A stretch of 64,000 nt of DNA, taken from contig RCMX01000007.1 of assembly GCA_004348925.1 (NCBI GenBank), positions 1-64,000 on the forward strand, in the 5' to 3' direction. The notes under the pieces were generated by a model. That model saw only the letters and a program-made list of their open reading frames with translations, had not been told where the DNA came from and ran no database searches. Of the stretch, positions 15,499 to 26,041 are shown in pieces. Origin of the DNA: Actinomycetota bacterium (lineage in GTDB: Bacteria; Actinomycetota; Coriobacteriia; Anaerosomatales; Anaerosomataceae). Position 1 is the stretch's first letter. Every line of letters begins with the position of its first letter. Position numbers and translations under genes: made by a program.

Positions 15499-15741
15499 AT
15501 GGCAGGGATCATCGAGCACTTCAAGCGCGGCTATGAAGGCGATGCGCGGTACAGTGTCGCGGGCAAAGGGGTCGTCTGTTCGCATTGCGGGGGCAACGAG
15601 TTCGATGCTGGCGCAGCATTGCTGAACACCAGGGGGATGACGTTCCTCAACCTTGACTGGGCGAATCGCAACGCGACGCTGCTCATCTGCACGAACTGCA
15701 GCCACATCGAGTGGTTCCTGGAGGACCCGGATCTGGCCTAG
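15499..15741 (+). CDS. small zinc-ribbon protein
   Basis: This 80-residue protein has two C-x-x-C pairs, CSHC (about residues 28-31) and CTNC (about 65-68), about 37 residues apart, forming a likely zinc ribbon. The intervening LNTRGMTFLNLDWANRNATLL is typical of small DNA-binding or hypothetical zinc-ribbon proteins. The ATG follows a G-rich stretch that can act as ribosome-binding site. No function can be assigned. It is convergent with the NlpC/P60 gene, whose stop is eight bases away. Confidence 0.75.
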   Translation: MAGIIEHFKRGYEGDARYSVAGKGVVCSHCGGNEFDAGAALLNTRGMTFLNLDWANRNATLLICTNCSHIEWFLEDPDLA

Positions 15742-15749
15742 GCGATTCG

Positions 15750-16358
15750 CTACTCGTCAGCGAGCACGATGTGCCGGTAGGTGATGATGCGCCCGTCGTC
15801 GACGAGGTCGTCCGAGAGTGGGTAGAGTACGACCTCCTTGGGCTGACCCGGGCTGCCGGTACCGATCACCCATCCGTCTCCCGCGTAGAGCGTGACGTGC
15901 GAGACACCCGCGTCCTCGCTCCAGCGATAGAAGAGCAGGTCGCCGGCGGTGAGGGCGGCCGGGTCTTCGAGGGGCCGTTCGCCCTTCGCCTGGTTGAACG
16001 AGCCGTCGGGAAGCTGCACGCCGATGGCATGGTAGGCGGCCCTTGTGAACCCGCTGCAATCGTAGGCCTCGGGTCCTTTGGCCCCCCAGACATACGGAAT
16101 CCCTTGCAGCTTGAATGCCTCAGCGCTGAGGCGCTCACGCTGTGTTGAGGGGTTCGCGGGCGCCTGCGGCGGGGGAGTTGACGGAAGCTCACGACCCGCA
16201 AGTACTCGCATCGCGTTGCGCATGAGTTCGCCTGCGGGGGCCTTGTCTCCGGGTAGCCAGCGCGTGACCACGAGTCCCGCCAGAATCGCCAACGCCAGAA
16301 GGACGAGCCAGCTCGTCAGGCGCTTCGGGAGTGGAGTGTGGGCGGCTCGGCTTCTCAT
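15750..16358 (-). CDS. NlpC/P60 cell-wall peptidase (C40 family)
   Basis: This protein has about 202 residues with one N-terminal membrane anchor or uncleaved signal (about residues 14-36), a short proline-rich linker and an NlpC/P60 domain from about residue 85. The catalytic Cys lies in YDCSGF and the catalytic His in VSHVTLYAGDG. It would cut gamma-D-glutamyl-diaminoacyl bonds in peptidoglycan outside the membrane. The ATG at 16358 is chosen; an in-frame GTG at 16364 is possible. It is transcribed alone on the minus strand. Confidence 0.9.
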   Translation of the reverse strand: MRSRAAHTPLPKRLTSWLVLLALAILAGLVVTRWLPGDKAPAGELMRNAMRVLAGRELPSTPPPQAPANPSTQRERLSAEAFKLQGIPYVWGAKGPEAYDCSGFTRAAYHAIGVQLPDGSFNQAKGERPLEDPAALTAGDLLFYRWSEDAGVSHVTLYAGDGWVIGTGSPGQPKEVVLYPLSDDLVDDGRIITYRHIVLADE

Positions 16359-16503
16359 ACTCACATACTGCCGCGCCGGTATCTCGGCGCGTCTCGGCCG
16401 ACACCGGAACGTTGCCGCACAGGTTCCTGCGCGTCGCTTCGTTCATCCACGGGTACACTCGCCAGAGGGAATTCCCTCGACCCCAGGAAGGTACGGATGA
16501 GCG

Positions 16504-17121
16504 ATGCTGCAGTACCTTCTCGATCTGGTTGTGCGCGTCGGCCAGTGGAGCTACGTGCTCATTTTCCTCATCGCCGCGCTGGAGTGCGCTGCGTTCCTCG
16601 GTCTGCTGATTCCCGGGGAGAGCGTGCTGCTAGCATGTGGATTTCTCGCGCACCAGGGTACGCTCACGCTTGATGCCGTGATCGCGGCTGCGATCGTGGG
16701 TGCAGTAGTGGGCGACAACGTCGGGTACGCCATGGGACGTCGTCTTGGCCGCGCATGGCTGCTCTCGGCGGGCGCGCACGTGGGCCTCACGGAGAGGCGA
16801 CTACTGCGCGCCGAGGGGTTCTTCGAGCGACACGGCGGTAAGGCGGTCTTTCTCGGCAGGTTCATCGGGTATGCGCGGGCGCTGGTGCCGTTTGTTGCAG
16901 GCACCGCCGAGATGCCGCGGAGAACGTTTTTCGGCTACAACGCCGCAGGGGCGATCCTGTGGTCGAGCGCAGTGGCAGCGCTCGGGTTCTCGCTTGGCGC
17001 GAGCTGGCGCCTCGCCGAGAAGTGGCTTGGTCGAGCGAGCCTGGTCGTCGGTCTCGGCGTGATAGCGGTAGCGACTGCGTTGTGGTTGCTCGGCCGAAGG
17101 GCGCGGCGCATCGCAGAGTAG
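16504..17121 (+). CDS. DedA family membrane protein
   Basis: This 205-residue integral membrane protein has the DedA/VTT signature: E-x-x-x-x-x-G-L-L-I-P-G-E-S near residues 27-40, a G-D-x-x-G-Y-x-x-G-R-R-L-G stretch, and GRFIGYARALVPFVAG (about 118-133). DedA proteins are half-transporter-like flippases linked to undecaprenyl-phosphate or phospholipid recycling and to membrane potential. Five to six membrane segments are predicted. It stands alone. Confidence 0.93.
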   Translation: MLQYLLDLVVRVGQWSYVLIFLIAALECAAFLGLLIPGESVLLACGFLAHQGTLTLDAVIAAAIVGAVVGDNVGYAMGRRLGRAWLLSAGAHVGLTERRLLRAEGFFERHGGKAVFLGRFIGYARALVPFVAGTAEMPRRTFFGYNAAGAILWSSAVAALGFSLGASWRLAEKWLGRASLVVGLGVIAVATALWLLGRRARRIAE

Positions 17122-17176
17122 TACACCGCCAGGGGTACGTTTCTGACAGGCAGGAACCGTAAGGTCGGAGGAACCC

Positions 17177-17740
17177 ATGCGGATCGTCGCACTCTGCGGC
17201 TCGCTTAGGGCCGGGTCGTTCAACCAGGCGCTTCTTGACGTCGCTATCGAGCGGGGACCAGCTCACGGTCTCGAGATCGTGCAAGCGGACATTCGCGAGT
17301 TCCCACCGTTCAACCAGGACCTCGAGGGCACGCCACCGCCAGCCGTGCTTGAGGCTAAGCGGATCATCCAGACGGGCGAGACGCTCCTGCTGGTCTCACC
17401 CGAGACGAACTACGGCGTTCCGGGCGTGCTCAAGAACGCCATCGACTGGCTCTCACGTCCGGCGCATGACCCCACGCTCTATCGGCGCCCGATGGCGGTT
17501 GCCGGTGTGAGCACCGGGTACATGGGGACGATGCGCGCGCAGCTTGCATGGCGCCAGATGTGGCACTACTTCAACGCGCCGGTGTTCAGCGGCGTCGAAC
17601 TCACCGTGCCCCTAGCTCGAACGGTCTTCGACGGCGACGGCCGCATCGCGGACACCGCTACCGTCGAGCGCCTCGATGCATATCTGAGCGCCTTGTCGGA
17701 ATGGGTCATGCAATGTCAGCGGGCTGCAGAGCCCACGTGA
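17177..17740 (+). CDS. NADPH-dependent FMN reductase family protein
   Basis: This 187-residue flavodoxin-like protein has the flavin-binding motif GSLRAGSFN (residues about 8-16) and SPETNYGVPGVLKNAIDW (about 75-92), typical of NADPH-dependent FMN or azo/chromate reductases. It would transfer electrons from NAD(P)H to flavin or to quinone-like acceptors in the cytoplasm. The usual Tyr in SPEYN is Thr here. A GGAGG ribosome-binding site precedes the ATG. Confidence 0.93.
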   Translation: MRIVALCGSLRAGSFNQALLDVAIERGPAHGLEIVQADIREFPPFNQDLEGTPPPAVLEAKRIIQTGETLLLVSPETNYGVPGVLKNAIDWLSRPAHDPTLYRRPMAVAGVSTGYMGTMRAQLAWRQMWHYFNAPVFSGVELTVPLARTVFDGDGRIADTATVERLDAYLSALSEWVMQCQRAAEPT

Positions 17741-17748
17741 TTCGGCAA

Positions 17749-17770
17749 TTGGCGCGTTACCTGCTATAAT
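17749..17770 (+). promoter_or_regulatory. DEAD-box helicase promoter, same module as csp
   Basis: TTGGCG (17749-17754), seven bases, then TGC-TATAAT (17762-17770) reproduce the promoter of the first csp gene, including the following CCAGCA. The leader to the start codon is about 110 bases and contains a hairpin, GCAGACG with CGTCTGC (about 17821-17847). Shared control of two cold-adaptation genes is inferred. Confidence 0.7.
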
Positions 17771-17885
17771 CCGCCAGCAATCCAAATCCAAGACTCGGTT
17801 GTCCTGTGCTGTGTAGGTTCGCAGACGTTCGGATCAGCTGCGTCTGCAACAGCGGCGCATGGAAGCGCCCGGTACAGGAGAACAA

Positions 17886-19112
17886 TTGAGCTTTGAGACG
17901 CTTGGCCTTGAGCCGCGCCTTCTTCAGGGCGTGGCAGCAATGGGCTACACAATCCCCACCCCGATTCAGACCGAATCGATCCCGCACGTTCTGCAGGGCC
18001 GTGACGTCGTCGGCTGCGCCCAGACCGGCACCGGCAAGACAGCAGCCTTCGTGCTGCCGCTGCTTCAGCGCATCGAGCCCCGCAAGGGCATCCAGGCGCT
18101 CGTCGTCACCCCCACCCGCGAGCTCGCGCAGCAGATCAGCGAGGTCGCTACCCAGGCATCGAAGTTCACCGGTCACCGCAGCGTGGTCATCTACGGCGGT
18201 GTTGGTTACGAGCCGCAACTCCAGAAGCTGCGCAAGGGCGTCGACCTCGTCATCGCGACGCCGGGCCGCCTGCTCGACATTCACAACCGCGGTTCGATCA
18301 AGCTCAACAACGTGAAGATCCTCGTCCTCGACGAAGCCGACCGTATGCTCGACATGGGCTTCTGGCCGGATGTGCGCCGCATCATCGCGCTGCTCCCGAC
18401 CGAGCGCCAGAACCTGCTCTTCTCGGCAACGATGTCTTCGGACGTGGTTCGCATCGCGGGGGCCACGCTCAAGGAGCCGGTGCATATCGAGACCTCGCCG
18501 ACGACCAAGCCAGCCGAGAAGATCCGTCAGGCGATCTACCCTGTGAACCAGATGCAGAAGGCCGATCTGCTGGTCGAGCTGCTCAAAGGTGGCGACCTCA
18601 ACCGGGTGCTCGTGTTCACGCGCACCAAGCATCGCGCTGACCGCGTGCACCGCATCCTCGAGAAGGCGGGTGTCTCGGCGGCGGCGATCCACGGCGATCG
18701 CAGCCAGTCGCAGCGCCAGAAGGCGCTCGACGGCTTCAAGCGCGGCGGAACGCGCGTGCTGGTGGCGACCGACGTCGTCGCCCGCGGCATCGACGTCGAT
18801 GAGATCTCCCACGTCATCAACTACGACATGCCGAACACCGCCGAGGACTACGTCCACCGCATCGGCCGAACCGCCCGTGCTGGTGCCGAGGGAAGCGCGA
18901 TAAGCTTCCTCGCTGCCGAGGAGACAGCCGTGCTTCACGACATCGAGCGCGCGCTTGGCGAGGTGCTCGCGTGTGAGGACCACCATGGCTTCGAGTACAA
19001 GGACCGCGTGGTTCCGATGGCGGACCGCACCGTGAATACCAAGTCACGCGCGGTCTTCTCGAGCGGCGTGATGGGTCGTCGCGGCGGGAATCGCCGCATC
19101 GGTCGTCGCTAG
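17886..19112 (+). CDS. DEAD-box ATP-dependent RNA helicase
   Basis: This RNA helicase of about 408 residues has all family motifs: the Q motif (PTPIQ), Walker A AQTGTGKT (45-52), PTRELAQQ, DEAD (Asp149), SAT, and HRIGRTAR (from about 324). A short basic tail ends in RRGGNRRIGRR, which would bind RNA. It unwinds RNA duplexes in ribosome assembly or mRNA decay. The TTG at 17886 is preferred because AGGAG lies five bases upstream, while the ATG at 17859 has no ribosome-binding site. A cold-shock role fits the promoter shared with csp. Confidence 0.95.
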   Translation: MSFETLGLEPRLLQGVAAMGYTIPTPIQTESIPHVLQGRDVVGCAQTGTGKTAAFVLPLLQRIEPRKGIQALVVTPTRELAQQISEVATQASKFTGHRSVVIYGGVGYEPQLQKLRKGVDLVIATPGRLLDIHNRGSIKLNNVKILVLDEADRMLDMGFWPDVRRIIALLPTERQNLLFSATMSSDVVRIAGATLKEPVHIETSPTTKPAEKIRQAIYPVNQMQKADLLVELLKGGDLNRVLVFTRTKHRADRVHRILEKAGVSAAAIHGDRSQSQRQKALDGFKRGGTRVLVATDVVARGIDVDEISHVINYDMPNTAEDYVHRIGRTARAGAEGSAISFLAAEETAVLHDIERALGEVLACEDHHGFEYKDRVVPMADRTVNTKSRAVFSSGVMGRRGGNRRIGRR

Positions 19113-19137
19113 ACCGCGAAGAATCTGCATCGAGTGG

Positions 19138-19165
19138 CGCGGGGCCGGCTTCAGCTGGCTCCGCG
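19138..19165 (+). terminator. terminator of the helicase gene, overlapping the next gene's 3' end
   Basis: The sequence from 19138 to 19165 can fold into a stem of about 12 pairs with two G-U pairs that form only on the plus strand. It is followed by the T-rich TTCGTCTTCTT. It overlaps the last codons of the convergent histidine kinase gene. Confidence 0.55.
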
Positions 19166-20410
19166 TTCGTCTTCTTCGCGGCGTTGTGAAGCCACCAGCG
19201 GCAGCCGAAGCGCGAACGTGCTGCCCGCGGGAGACGACTCTTCAAGCGTCAGCGATCCGCCGAGCAGCGTTGCCAGATGGCGACTGATCGGCAGGCCCAA
19301 CCCGGTGCCCGGGGGCTTTATCGTTCCATCGAGCGTTCCCTGCCGGAACGGTTGCCAGATGTCGATGTGCTCGTGCGGCTGGATTCCCGGCCCTGTGTCG
19401 ATCACGCGAAAGACGAGCTCAGCGCCCTCATGGTCGAGTCGAAGCCCTATCGAGCCACTCGTGGTGAACTTCACTGCGTTGCCAGCAAGGTTGAGCATGA
19501 TCTGCAGCAGGCGCTGCCGGTCGCTCTCGATCTCGAGTGCGGCTTCGTCGCACGCCACGTGCAGTTCGAGGTCGCGTTCCTGCGCCTGCGGCCGCATGAG
19601 TTCGCACACGTTGCTGAGGACGTCGCATGCGTTGAAGGTCTCCATGGTGAGCTCGGCCTGGCCGGACTCGACCTTCGCCAGATCGAGGACCTGGTTGATC
19701 AGCGCAAGCAGATGCTTGCCGGCGTTGTTGATCATCACAAGCTGTCGATGCTGCTCCTCGTTCACATCGCCCGCGAGGCCGCGAAGCAAGACGTCGCTGA
19801 AACCGATGACCGAGTTGAGCGGCGTTCGTAACTCATGGCTCATGCTCGCGAGGAACTGGTCCTTCGCGCGTGTTGCCTGCACCAGCTCCTCGTTCGCGCG
19901 CCGCAGCTCCTCGGTGCGGCTGGCGACCTCTGCTTCGAGTCGACGCCGGTGGGCGCGTTGCGATTGCTCGGCACGGCGCCTGTCGGTGATGTCGCGCGCC
20001 ACAACGACCGCGAAGTCGCCGTCCCGCATAGCGAGCGTGTGCGCGTCGACCTCGTAGGGCGCACCCGGGCTGCCGAGCTCCACCTCCAGCCGGATCCCGC
20101 CATCTGCCGAGAGTCCCGCAAGCAGGTCGTGCGCGAAGGCGGGGGCGGACGCCTCGGTGAGGGGCCTCCCGACCAGGTCGCGTCCGAGCAGGTCGTGTGC
20201 GGTGCGGTTCGCGTCGAGGACGGTGCCCTCGGGCATCTTCAACAGCATGATCGCGTCGTTGCTGCCGTCGAGAAGCACCCGGAAGCGTTCCAGCTCACCG
20301 AGGCGCTGCTGCAGCTCCGGGTAGTAGCTCTTTCGGGCCGAATGCGCACCGAGCCCGATCACCCCGGCGCGAAGCGCATCCCAGTCCCGGTCCTCAGTCG
20401 AGTGCGTCAT
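19151..20410 (-). CDS. soluble PAS sensor histidine kinase (ErcS-like)
   Basis: This 419-residue kinase has no membrane segments. A PAS domain covers about residues 45-150, a coiled coil follows to about 180, and the HisKA domain has phospho-acceptor His192 (SMSHELRTPLN). A complete ATPase domain follows with DTGPGI and GTGLGLPIS. The ATG at 20410 lies inside the 3' end of the upstream dehydrogenase gene (17-base overlap), so the two are translationally coupled. In pseudomonads, ErcA-like Fe-dehydrogenases work with the kinase ErcS' in controlling alcohol oxidation genes. The same partnership is inferred here. The longer open frame to 20644 is a shadow of the dehydrogenase gene. Confidence 0.9.
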   Translation of the reverse strand: MTHSTEDRDWDALRAGVIGLGAHSARKSYYPELQQRLGELERFRVLLDGSNDAIMLLKMPEGTVLDANRTAHDLLGRDLVGRPLTEASAPAFAHDLLAGLSADGGIRLEVELGSPGAPYEVDAHTLAMRDGDFAVVVARDITDRRRAEQSQRAHRRRLEAEVASRTEELRRANEELVQATRAKDQFLASMSHELRTPLNSVIGFSDVLLRGLAGDVNEEQHRQLVMINNAGKHLLALINQVLDLAKVESGQAELTMETFNACDVLSNVCELMRPQAQERDLELHVACDEAALEIESDRQRLLQIMLNLAGNAVKFTTSGSIGLRLDHEGAELVFRVIDTGPGIQPHEHIDIWQPFRQGTLDGTIKPPGTGLGLPISRHLATLLGGSLTLEESSPAGSTFALRLPLVASQRREEDERGAS

Positions 20411-21548
20411 GCAGGATCTCCACAAGCTGGGGTACGCTGGGCCTGTACGGGTTGGTCGCCATGCACGCATCGACGCTTGCGGTCCGCGCGATGCTCTCGA
20501 AGTCACTCTCGGAAAGCACGGTTCCCTGATCCTCGGAGTAGATGCCGAGCGACGCCCGGAACTCGTCGAACCACGCGGGGATGTTCTCGGCATAGCTGCC
20601 GCCGGAGACGCCAAGCGCCTCGGCAAGCAGCTCGAGACGTTCATGCGATACGTACCTGAAGTTGTGTCGCATCACAGGGCCGAGCAGCAGAGCGTTGCAC
20701 TCACCGTGGGAGGCGTCGAGGCGGCCGCCGAGAGCATGTGCGAGTGCATGCACGGCTCCGAGACTCGCATTGGAGAATGCAAGTCCAGCATCCAGGCTTG
20801 CAAGCGCCATCGCCCTTCGCGACGGACCGTCATCGGGATCGGTGCAGCACACAGGCAGCGCCTGCGGGATTCGCCGGACGGCGGCAAGCGCAAGGTTGTC
20901 GGTCATCTCCCACGAGGCATTGGAGACGAATGCCTCGACCGCATGCACCATGGCATCCATGCCGGTCGCGGCCGTCAGCTCGGCGGACATCGTCCTGAGA
21001 ACCGTCGGATCGACGAGCGCCAGGTCGGGCACGAGCGACTTGCTGATGAGCCCCACTTTCGTGCGGTTCACTTCGTCAGTGATGATCGCGAACTGGGAGA
21101 CGTCAGCACCGGTGCCGGCGGTCGTGGGGATGCAGATCAGCGGTGGCATCGGTACCACGACACGGTCGACTCCGGCGTAGTCGAGCACGTGACCGCCGTT
21201 CGATGCCACCACGCCGATTCCCTTGGCGCAGTCCATCGGGCTGCCGCCCCCGACCGCCACGATCGCGTCGCAGGCGCCTTCCTGATACGCCGAGGCACCC
21301 CGCATCACCTGAGCCGAGCGGGGGTTCGGCGATACGTCGGAGAACACGAGCGTCTCGATCCCGTGCTCAGCGAGGTCGTCGAGTACCGGTTCGACCCAGC
21401 CGCACGCGGTGACTCCCGGGTCGGTGACCACCAGGACCCTGCGCATGCCGATACGCTCGGCGTATGCGCCGCACAGCGCCCTCGCATCGTCTCCGAAGAG
21501 GATCTCCGGAGCGACGAACTTTCGCAGTTCTTCGAAGTCGTGAGTCAC
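20394..21548 (-). CDS. ercA: iron-containing alcohol dehydrogenase-like regulatory protein ErcA
   Basis: This 384-residue group III metal-dependent dehydrogenase has the NAD-binding GGGSPMDCAKGIG. It has metal-site segments with Asp in PDLALVDP, TGMDAMVHAVEAF, and H-x-x-A-H-x-L-G-G-x-x-D-x-x-H-G. The N terminus LRKFVAPEILFG and the segment VPMPPLICIPTTAGTGADVSQFAI follow the ErcA subgroup closely. ErcA is tied to regulation of ethanol oxidation in pseudomonads, where its own enzymatic role is unclear. The GTG at 21548 is chosen because GGAG lies ten bases upstream. It overlaps the downstream sensor kinase gene, which supports a regulatory function. Confidence 0.85.
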   Translation of the reverse strand: MTHDFEELRKFVAPEILFGDDARALCGAYAERIGMRRVLVVTDPGVTACGWVEPVLDDLAEHGIETLVFSDVSPNPRSAQVMRGASAYQEGACDAIVAVGGGSPMDCAKGIGVVASNGGHVLDYAGVDRVVVPMPPLICIPTTAGTGADVSQFAIITDEVNRTKVGLISKSLVPDLALVDPTVLRTMSAELTAATGMDAMVHAVEAFVSNASWEMTDNLALAAVRRIPQALPVCCTDPDDGPSRRAMALASLDAGLAFSNASLGAVHALAHALGGRLDASHGECNALLLGPVMRHNFRYVSHERLELLAEALGVSGGSYAENIPAWFDEFRASLGIYSEDQGTVLSESDFESIARTASVDACMATNPYRPSVPQLVEILHDALD

Positions 21549-21786
21549 AGCGGTCACACTCCGCGGTCGCTTGCATCTACCGTACCGCAGACGGTGGTGA
21601 TAGCAAACGGCATCTCCGCTCGCGCACCGAGTTTCTGACGTGCGGTACCCTCGCGGACATCGGGAGGTTCGGCGATACACTGTCGCCGACGTCATGAGGC
21701 TCCATCGTTCTCGGCCGGGTCGCGCGTGCCACCTGGCGCGAATCGTGCTACCCTATACCGCCCCCTTCCCACGACCCTGGAGCATC

Positions 21787-23595
<1,809 letters not shown>

Positions 23596-23666
23596 CGAAG
23601 CGCAACAGCAGGTGTAGACTCGGCGGTGTCAGCTCGCACGAAATATCGCCGAGGAAGGACCGAACC

Positions 23667-24809
23667 ATGTCTGCGAAAGTCGCCGTCGTTCGCTGCGACA
23701 CCTACGAGGAATCCGCCGTATTCGGTGCGGTCGGTCGTGGATTGGAACTGCTCGGCGGCGCCGGTCGTTTCGTTCACGACGCCGAGAACATCCTGCTCAA
23801 GCCGAACCTGCTCGTTGGTGCGACCCCCGACAAGGTCGTGAACACACACCCGGCGGTCTTCTCGGCGGTCGCGCGACATCTGGCCGAGACGGGCGCGAAG
23901 CTCTCATGGGGCGACTCACCCGGCTTCGGCAACGCCCTTGCCGCCGCCCGCAAGGTCGGTATCGCGCAGGTCGCCGAGGCGCTCGGCGTCACGTACGTCG
24001 ACTTCACCGAGGGCAGACAGGTGTCCTTTCCGGAAGGCGAACTCATCAAGCAGTTCGTGCTTGCCTCGGCGGTGCTCGACGCGGACGGGCTCGTGACGCT
24101 GCCCAAGCTCAAGACGCACGCGCTGACACGCATGACCGGCGCGGTGAAGAACCAGTTCGGCTGTGTCCCCGGCATGCTCAAAGGCGAGTTCCACATGCGG
24201 ATGCCCGACGTCGAGCGCTTCGCGCAGATGCTCGTGGACCTCAATCGGCTGATCCGTCCGAGACTTGCGGTGATGGACGGCATCATCGGGATGGAAGGCA
24301 ACGGCCCCCGCGGCGGCGACCCGCGGCAGGTCGGGGTCATTCTGCTCTCCGATGACCTGGTCGCGCTCGATGCTGCGGCCTGCAAGATCATGAATCTTGA
24401 CCCGGTGCTCGTGGGCACGATCACGTACGGCGAGCGATGGGGGCTTGGCACAGCGAGCGATGTCGAGTTCGTGGGAGACGACATCGAAGCGCTCGTCGTG
24501 CGCGACTACAACGTCAACCGGAGCCGCCAAGCGACCACCGATTCGGGCAAGCGGAGAGGAACGCTCGCGAAGCGCCTCATCGTGCCTCGGCCGGTGATCG
24601 ATCCGATGAAATGCACCGCATGCGGCACGTGCGTGAGCGTCTGTCCGGTCACGCCGAAGGCCGTCGACTGGAAGAACGGCAAGGGGGTGCCGCCGGTGCA
24701 CGATTATGCATCGTGCATTCGGTGCTACTGCTGTCAGGAGCTCTGTCCGGAGCGCGCCATCGAGGTTGAAGTGCCGCCGCTTGGCAGATTGTTGCACCGT
24801 CGGTCATAG
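23667..24809 (+). CDS. DUF362 protein with C-terminal 2x[4Fe-4S] ferredoxin domain
   Basis: This 380-residue protein has a DUF362 domain (about residues 1-270: LLKPNLLVG, then LPKLKTHALTRMTGAVKNQFG and GMEGNGPRGGDPR) fused to a ferredoxin domain with CTACGTCVSVCP (about 313-324) and CIRCYCCQELCP (about 346-357). It would bind two [4Fe-4S] clusters. DUF362 proteins are cytoplasmic, of unknown reaction, and frequent in strict anaerobes. It lies 70 bases upstream of an octaheme cytochrome gene on the same strand, but a promoter-like TATAAA sits between them, so a shared function is only a suggestion. Confidence 0.92.
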   Translation: MSAKVAVVRCDTYEESAVFGAVGRGLELLGGAGRFVHDAENILLKPNLLVGATPDKVVNTHPAVFSAVARHLAETGAKLSWGDSPGFGNALAAARKVGIAQVAEALGVTYVDFTEGRQVSFPEGELIKQFVLASAVLDADGLVTLPKLKTHALTRMTGAVKNQFGCVPGMLKGEFHMRMPDVERFAQMLVDLNRLIRPRLAVMDGIIGMEGNGPRGGDPRQVGVILLSDDLVALDAAACKIMNLDPVLVGTITYGERWGLGTASDVEFVGDDIEALVVRDYNVNRSRQATTDSGKRRGTLAKRLIVPRPVIDPMKCTACGTCVSVCPVTPKAVDWKNGKGVPPVHDYASCIRCYCCQELCPERAIEVEVPPLGRLLHRRS

Positions 24810-24815
24810 CGCGGG

Positions 24816-24845
24816 TTGCGGCCGAGAGTCATTAAGCCGTATAAA
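24816..24845 (+). promoter_or_regulatory. putative promoter of the octaheme cytochrome gene
   Basis: TTGCGG, an 18-bp spacer and TATAAA (about 24840-24845) lie about 35 bases upstream of the GTG start, giving a short leader with AGGGGGA as ribosome-binding site. Confidence 0.45.
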
Positions 24846-24879
24846 GACGCACAAGGCATATCGACCAGGGGGAAAGTCT

Positions 24880-26037
24880 GTGCGATCTCGCTCGCAGTTC
24901 GCGATCATCACGCTCACGCTAGCTCTGAGCGCACTGTGCGTCTTCGTGTCCACGGCGGCCGCTTACGATGAGCCGAACCACATGCCAGAGAGCCACGTCG
25001 GCAGCGTCATCACCGACTGCGCGCCGTGCCACGTCCCGGATTCGAGCGGCCAGTACTGCTCGGTGTGCCATTCGCCTCACATGAGCCCGAATCTCGGTCC
25101 CGCTGCTGCAAAGGGCCCGCATGGCCTGTACACGACCACGACCCGGCGGTGTCCGGCGTGCCATGAGATTCACGACGCCGCCGGCTCGAAGCTTCTCCCG
25201 GGCACCACGGTCACCGCTTCGTGTGGCACGTGTCATGACGGCACCGGGGGAATGGGCGTCTATGGCGCCATCGAAGCGCGTACGGGCGTCGACCCTCAAG
25301 CGACGGGCGGCGGGCACTCGATCGACACCACCTCGGTGGTTCCCGGTGGTGATGCAGCATCGGGCGGCAGCGCAACGATGGCATTCGGAGGGTTGAACGG
25401 CAACCTGGGGTGCGACGACTGCCACAGCCCGCACGATTCGCAGACGGTCGCCGCGTATGCGTCCGAGCGTTGGAGAACCAGCTATCCACTTGCGCTCGCG
25501 AAGAACACCAAGACCACCAAGCTGCTTCGCGAGCATCCCGGTGACACGACCGGTACGGCGGTGGCAGAGTACGGCTCGGACTGGTGCCTTGCTTGCCACA
25601 AGGGCCGAGGATCCGCGGGGCCGGTGCACAATCACCCGGTCGACAGCCTGGCGACCACCGCTGCGCCGTTCACGTACTCGAACATCGCACGTCTGGCTAG
25701 CGATGACCCCACCTCGGTGACGACCACCGGTACGCTTGCGGGGACCAACCGCGGCTACCTCATTCCGTATCCGAGGACGGCGCAGCAGGGGGCACACGCC
25801 CCGATCTGCCAGCAGTGTCATGAGGACGCGCGCAGTGTCGGGACGCTCACCGGGAACATCGGTGACGCGTTGCCGTACTCGATCACTGCGACCGACGGCA
25901 ACGTCCCCACCGATAATCCGCGATTCCAGAACTTCCCGCATGAGACGCAGAACTACCGGCTGCTCGTCGAGGCGAATGCGACGTCGTACTACGACGACCT
26001 GTGCCTCAACTGCCATCCGCTGAGTCAGCTGCCGTAG
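24880..26037 (+). CDS. secreted octaheme c-type cytochrome
   Basis: This 385-residue protein has a Sec signal peptide (about residues 1-28, ending AAA) and eight C-x-x-C-H heme sites: CAPCH, CSVCH, CPACH, CGTCH, CDDCH, CLACH, CQQCH and CLNCH. Extra His residues (for example HNHPVDSL) can supply distal ligands. Such cytochromes pass electrons across the cell wall or to extracellular acceptors in anaerobic actinobacteria. The GTG at 24880 is used, with AGGGGGAAAG upstream. The second half is clearly homologous to the heptaheme cytochrome at 52671-53789 (shared GMGVYGAIEAR, SDWCL-CHKGRG and PHETQNYR stretches). No cytochrome maturation genes are in the window. Confidence 0.93.
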   Translation: MRSRSQFAIITLTLALSALCVFVSTAAAYDEPNHMPESHVGSVITDCAPCHVPDSSGQYCSVCHSPHMSPNLGPAAAKGPHGLYTTTTRRCPACHEIHDAAGSKLLPGTTVTASCGTCHDGTGGMGVYGAIEARTGVDPQATGGGHSIDTTSVVPGGDAASGGSATMAFGGLNGNLGCDDCHSPHDSQTVAAYASERWRTSYPLALAKNTKTTKLLREHPGDTTGTAVAEYGSDWCLACHKGRGSAGPVHNHPVDSLATTAAPFTYSNIARLASDDPTSVTTTGTLAGTNRGYLIPYPRTAQQGAHAPICQQCHEDARSVGTLTGNIGDALPYSITATDGNVPTDNPRFQNFPHETQNYRLLVEANATSYYDDLCLNCHPLSQLP

Positions 26038-26041
26038 GCGA

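Noticed and set aside
17859-17885. ATG at 17859 as the helicase start
   Set aside because: It lacks a ribosome-binding site, whereas AGGAG lies five bases before the TTG at 17886, where homology to the Q-motif region begins.
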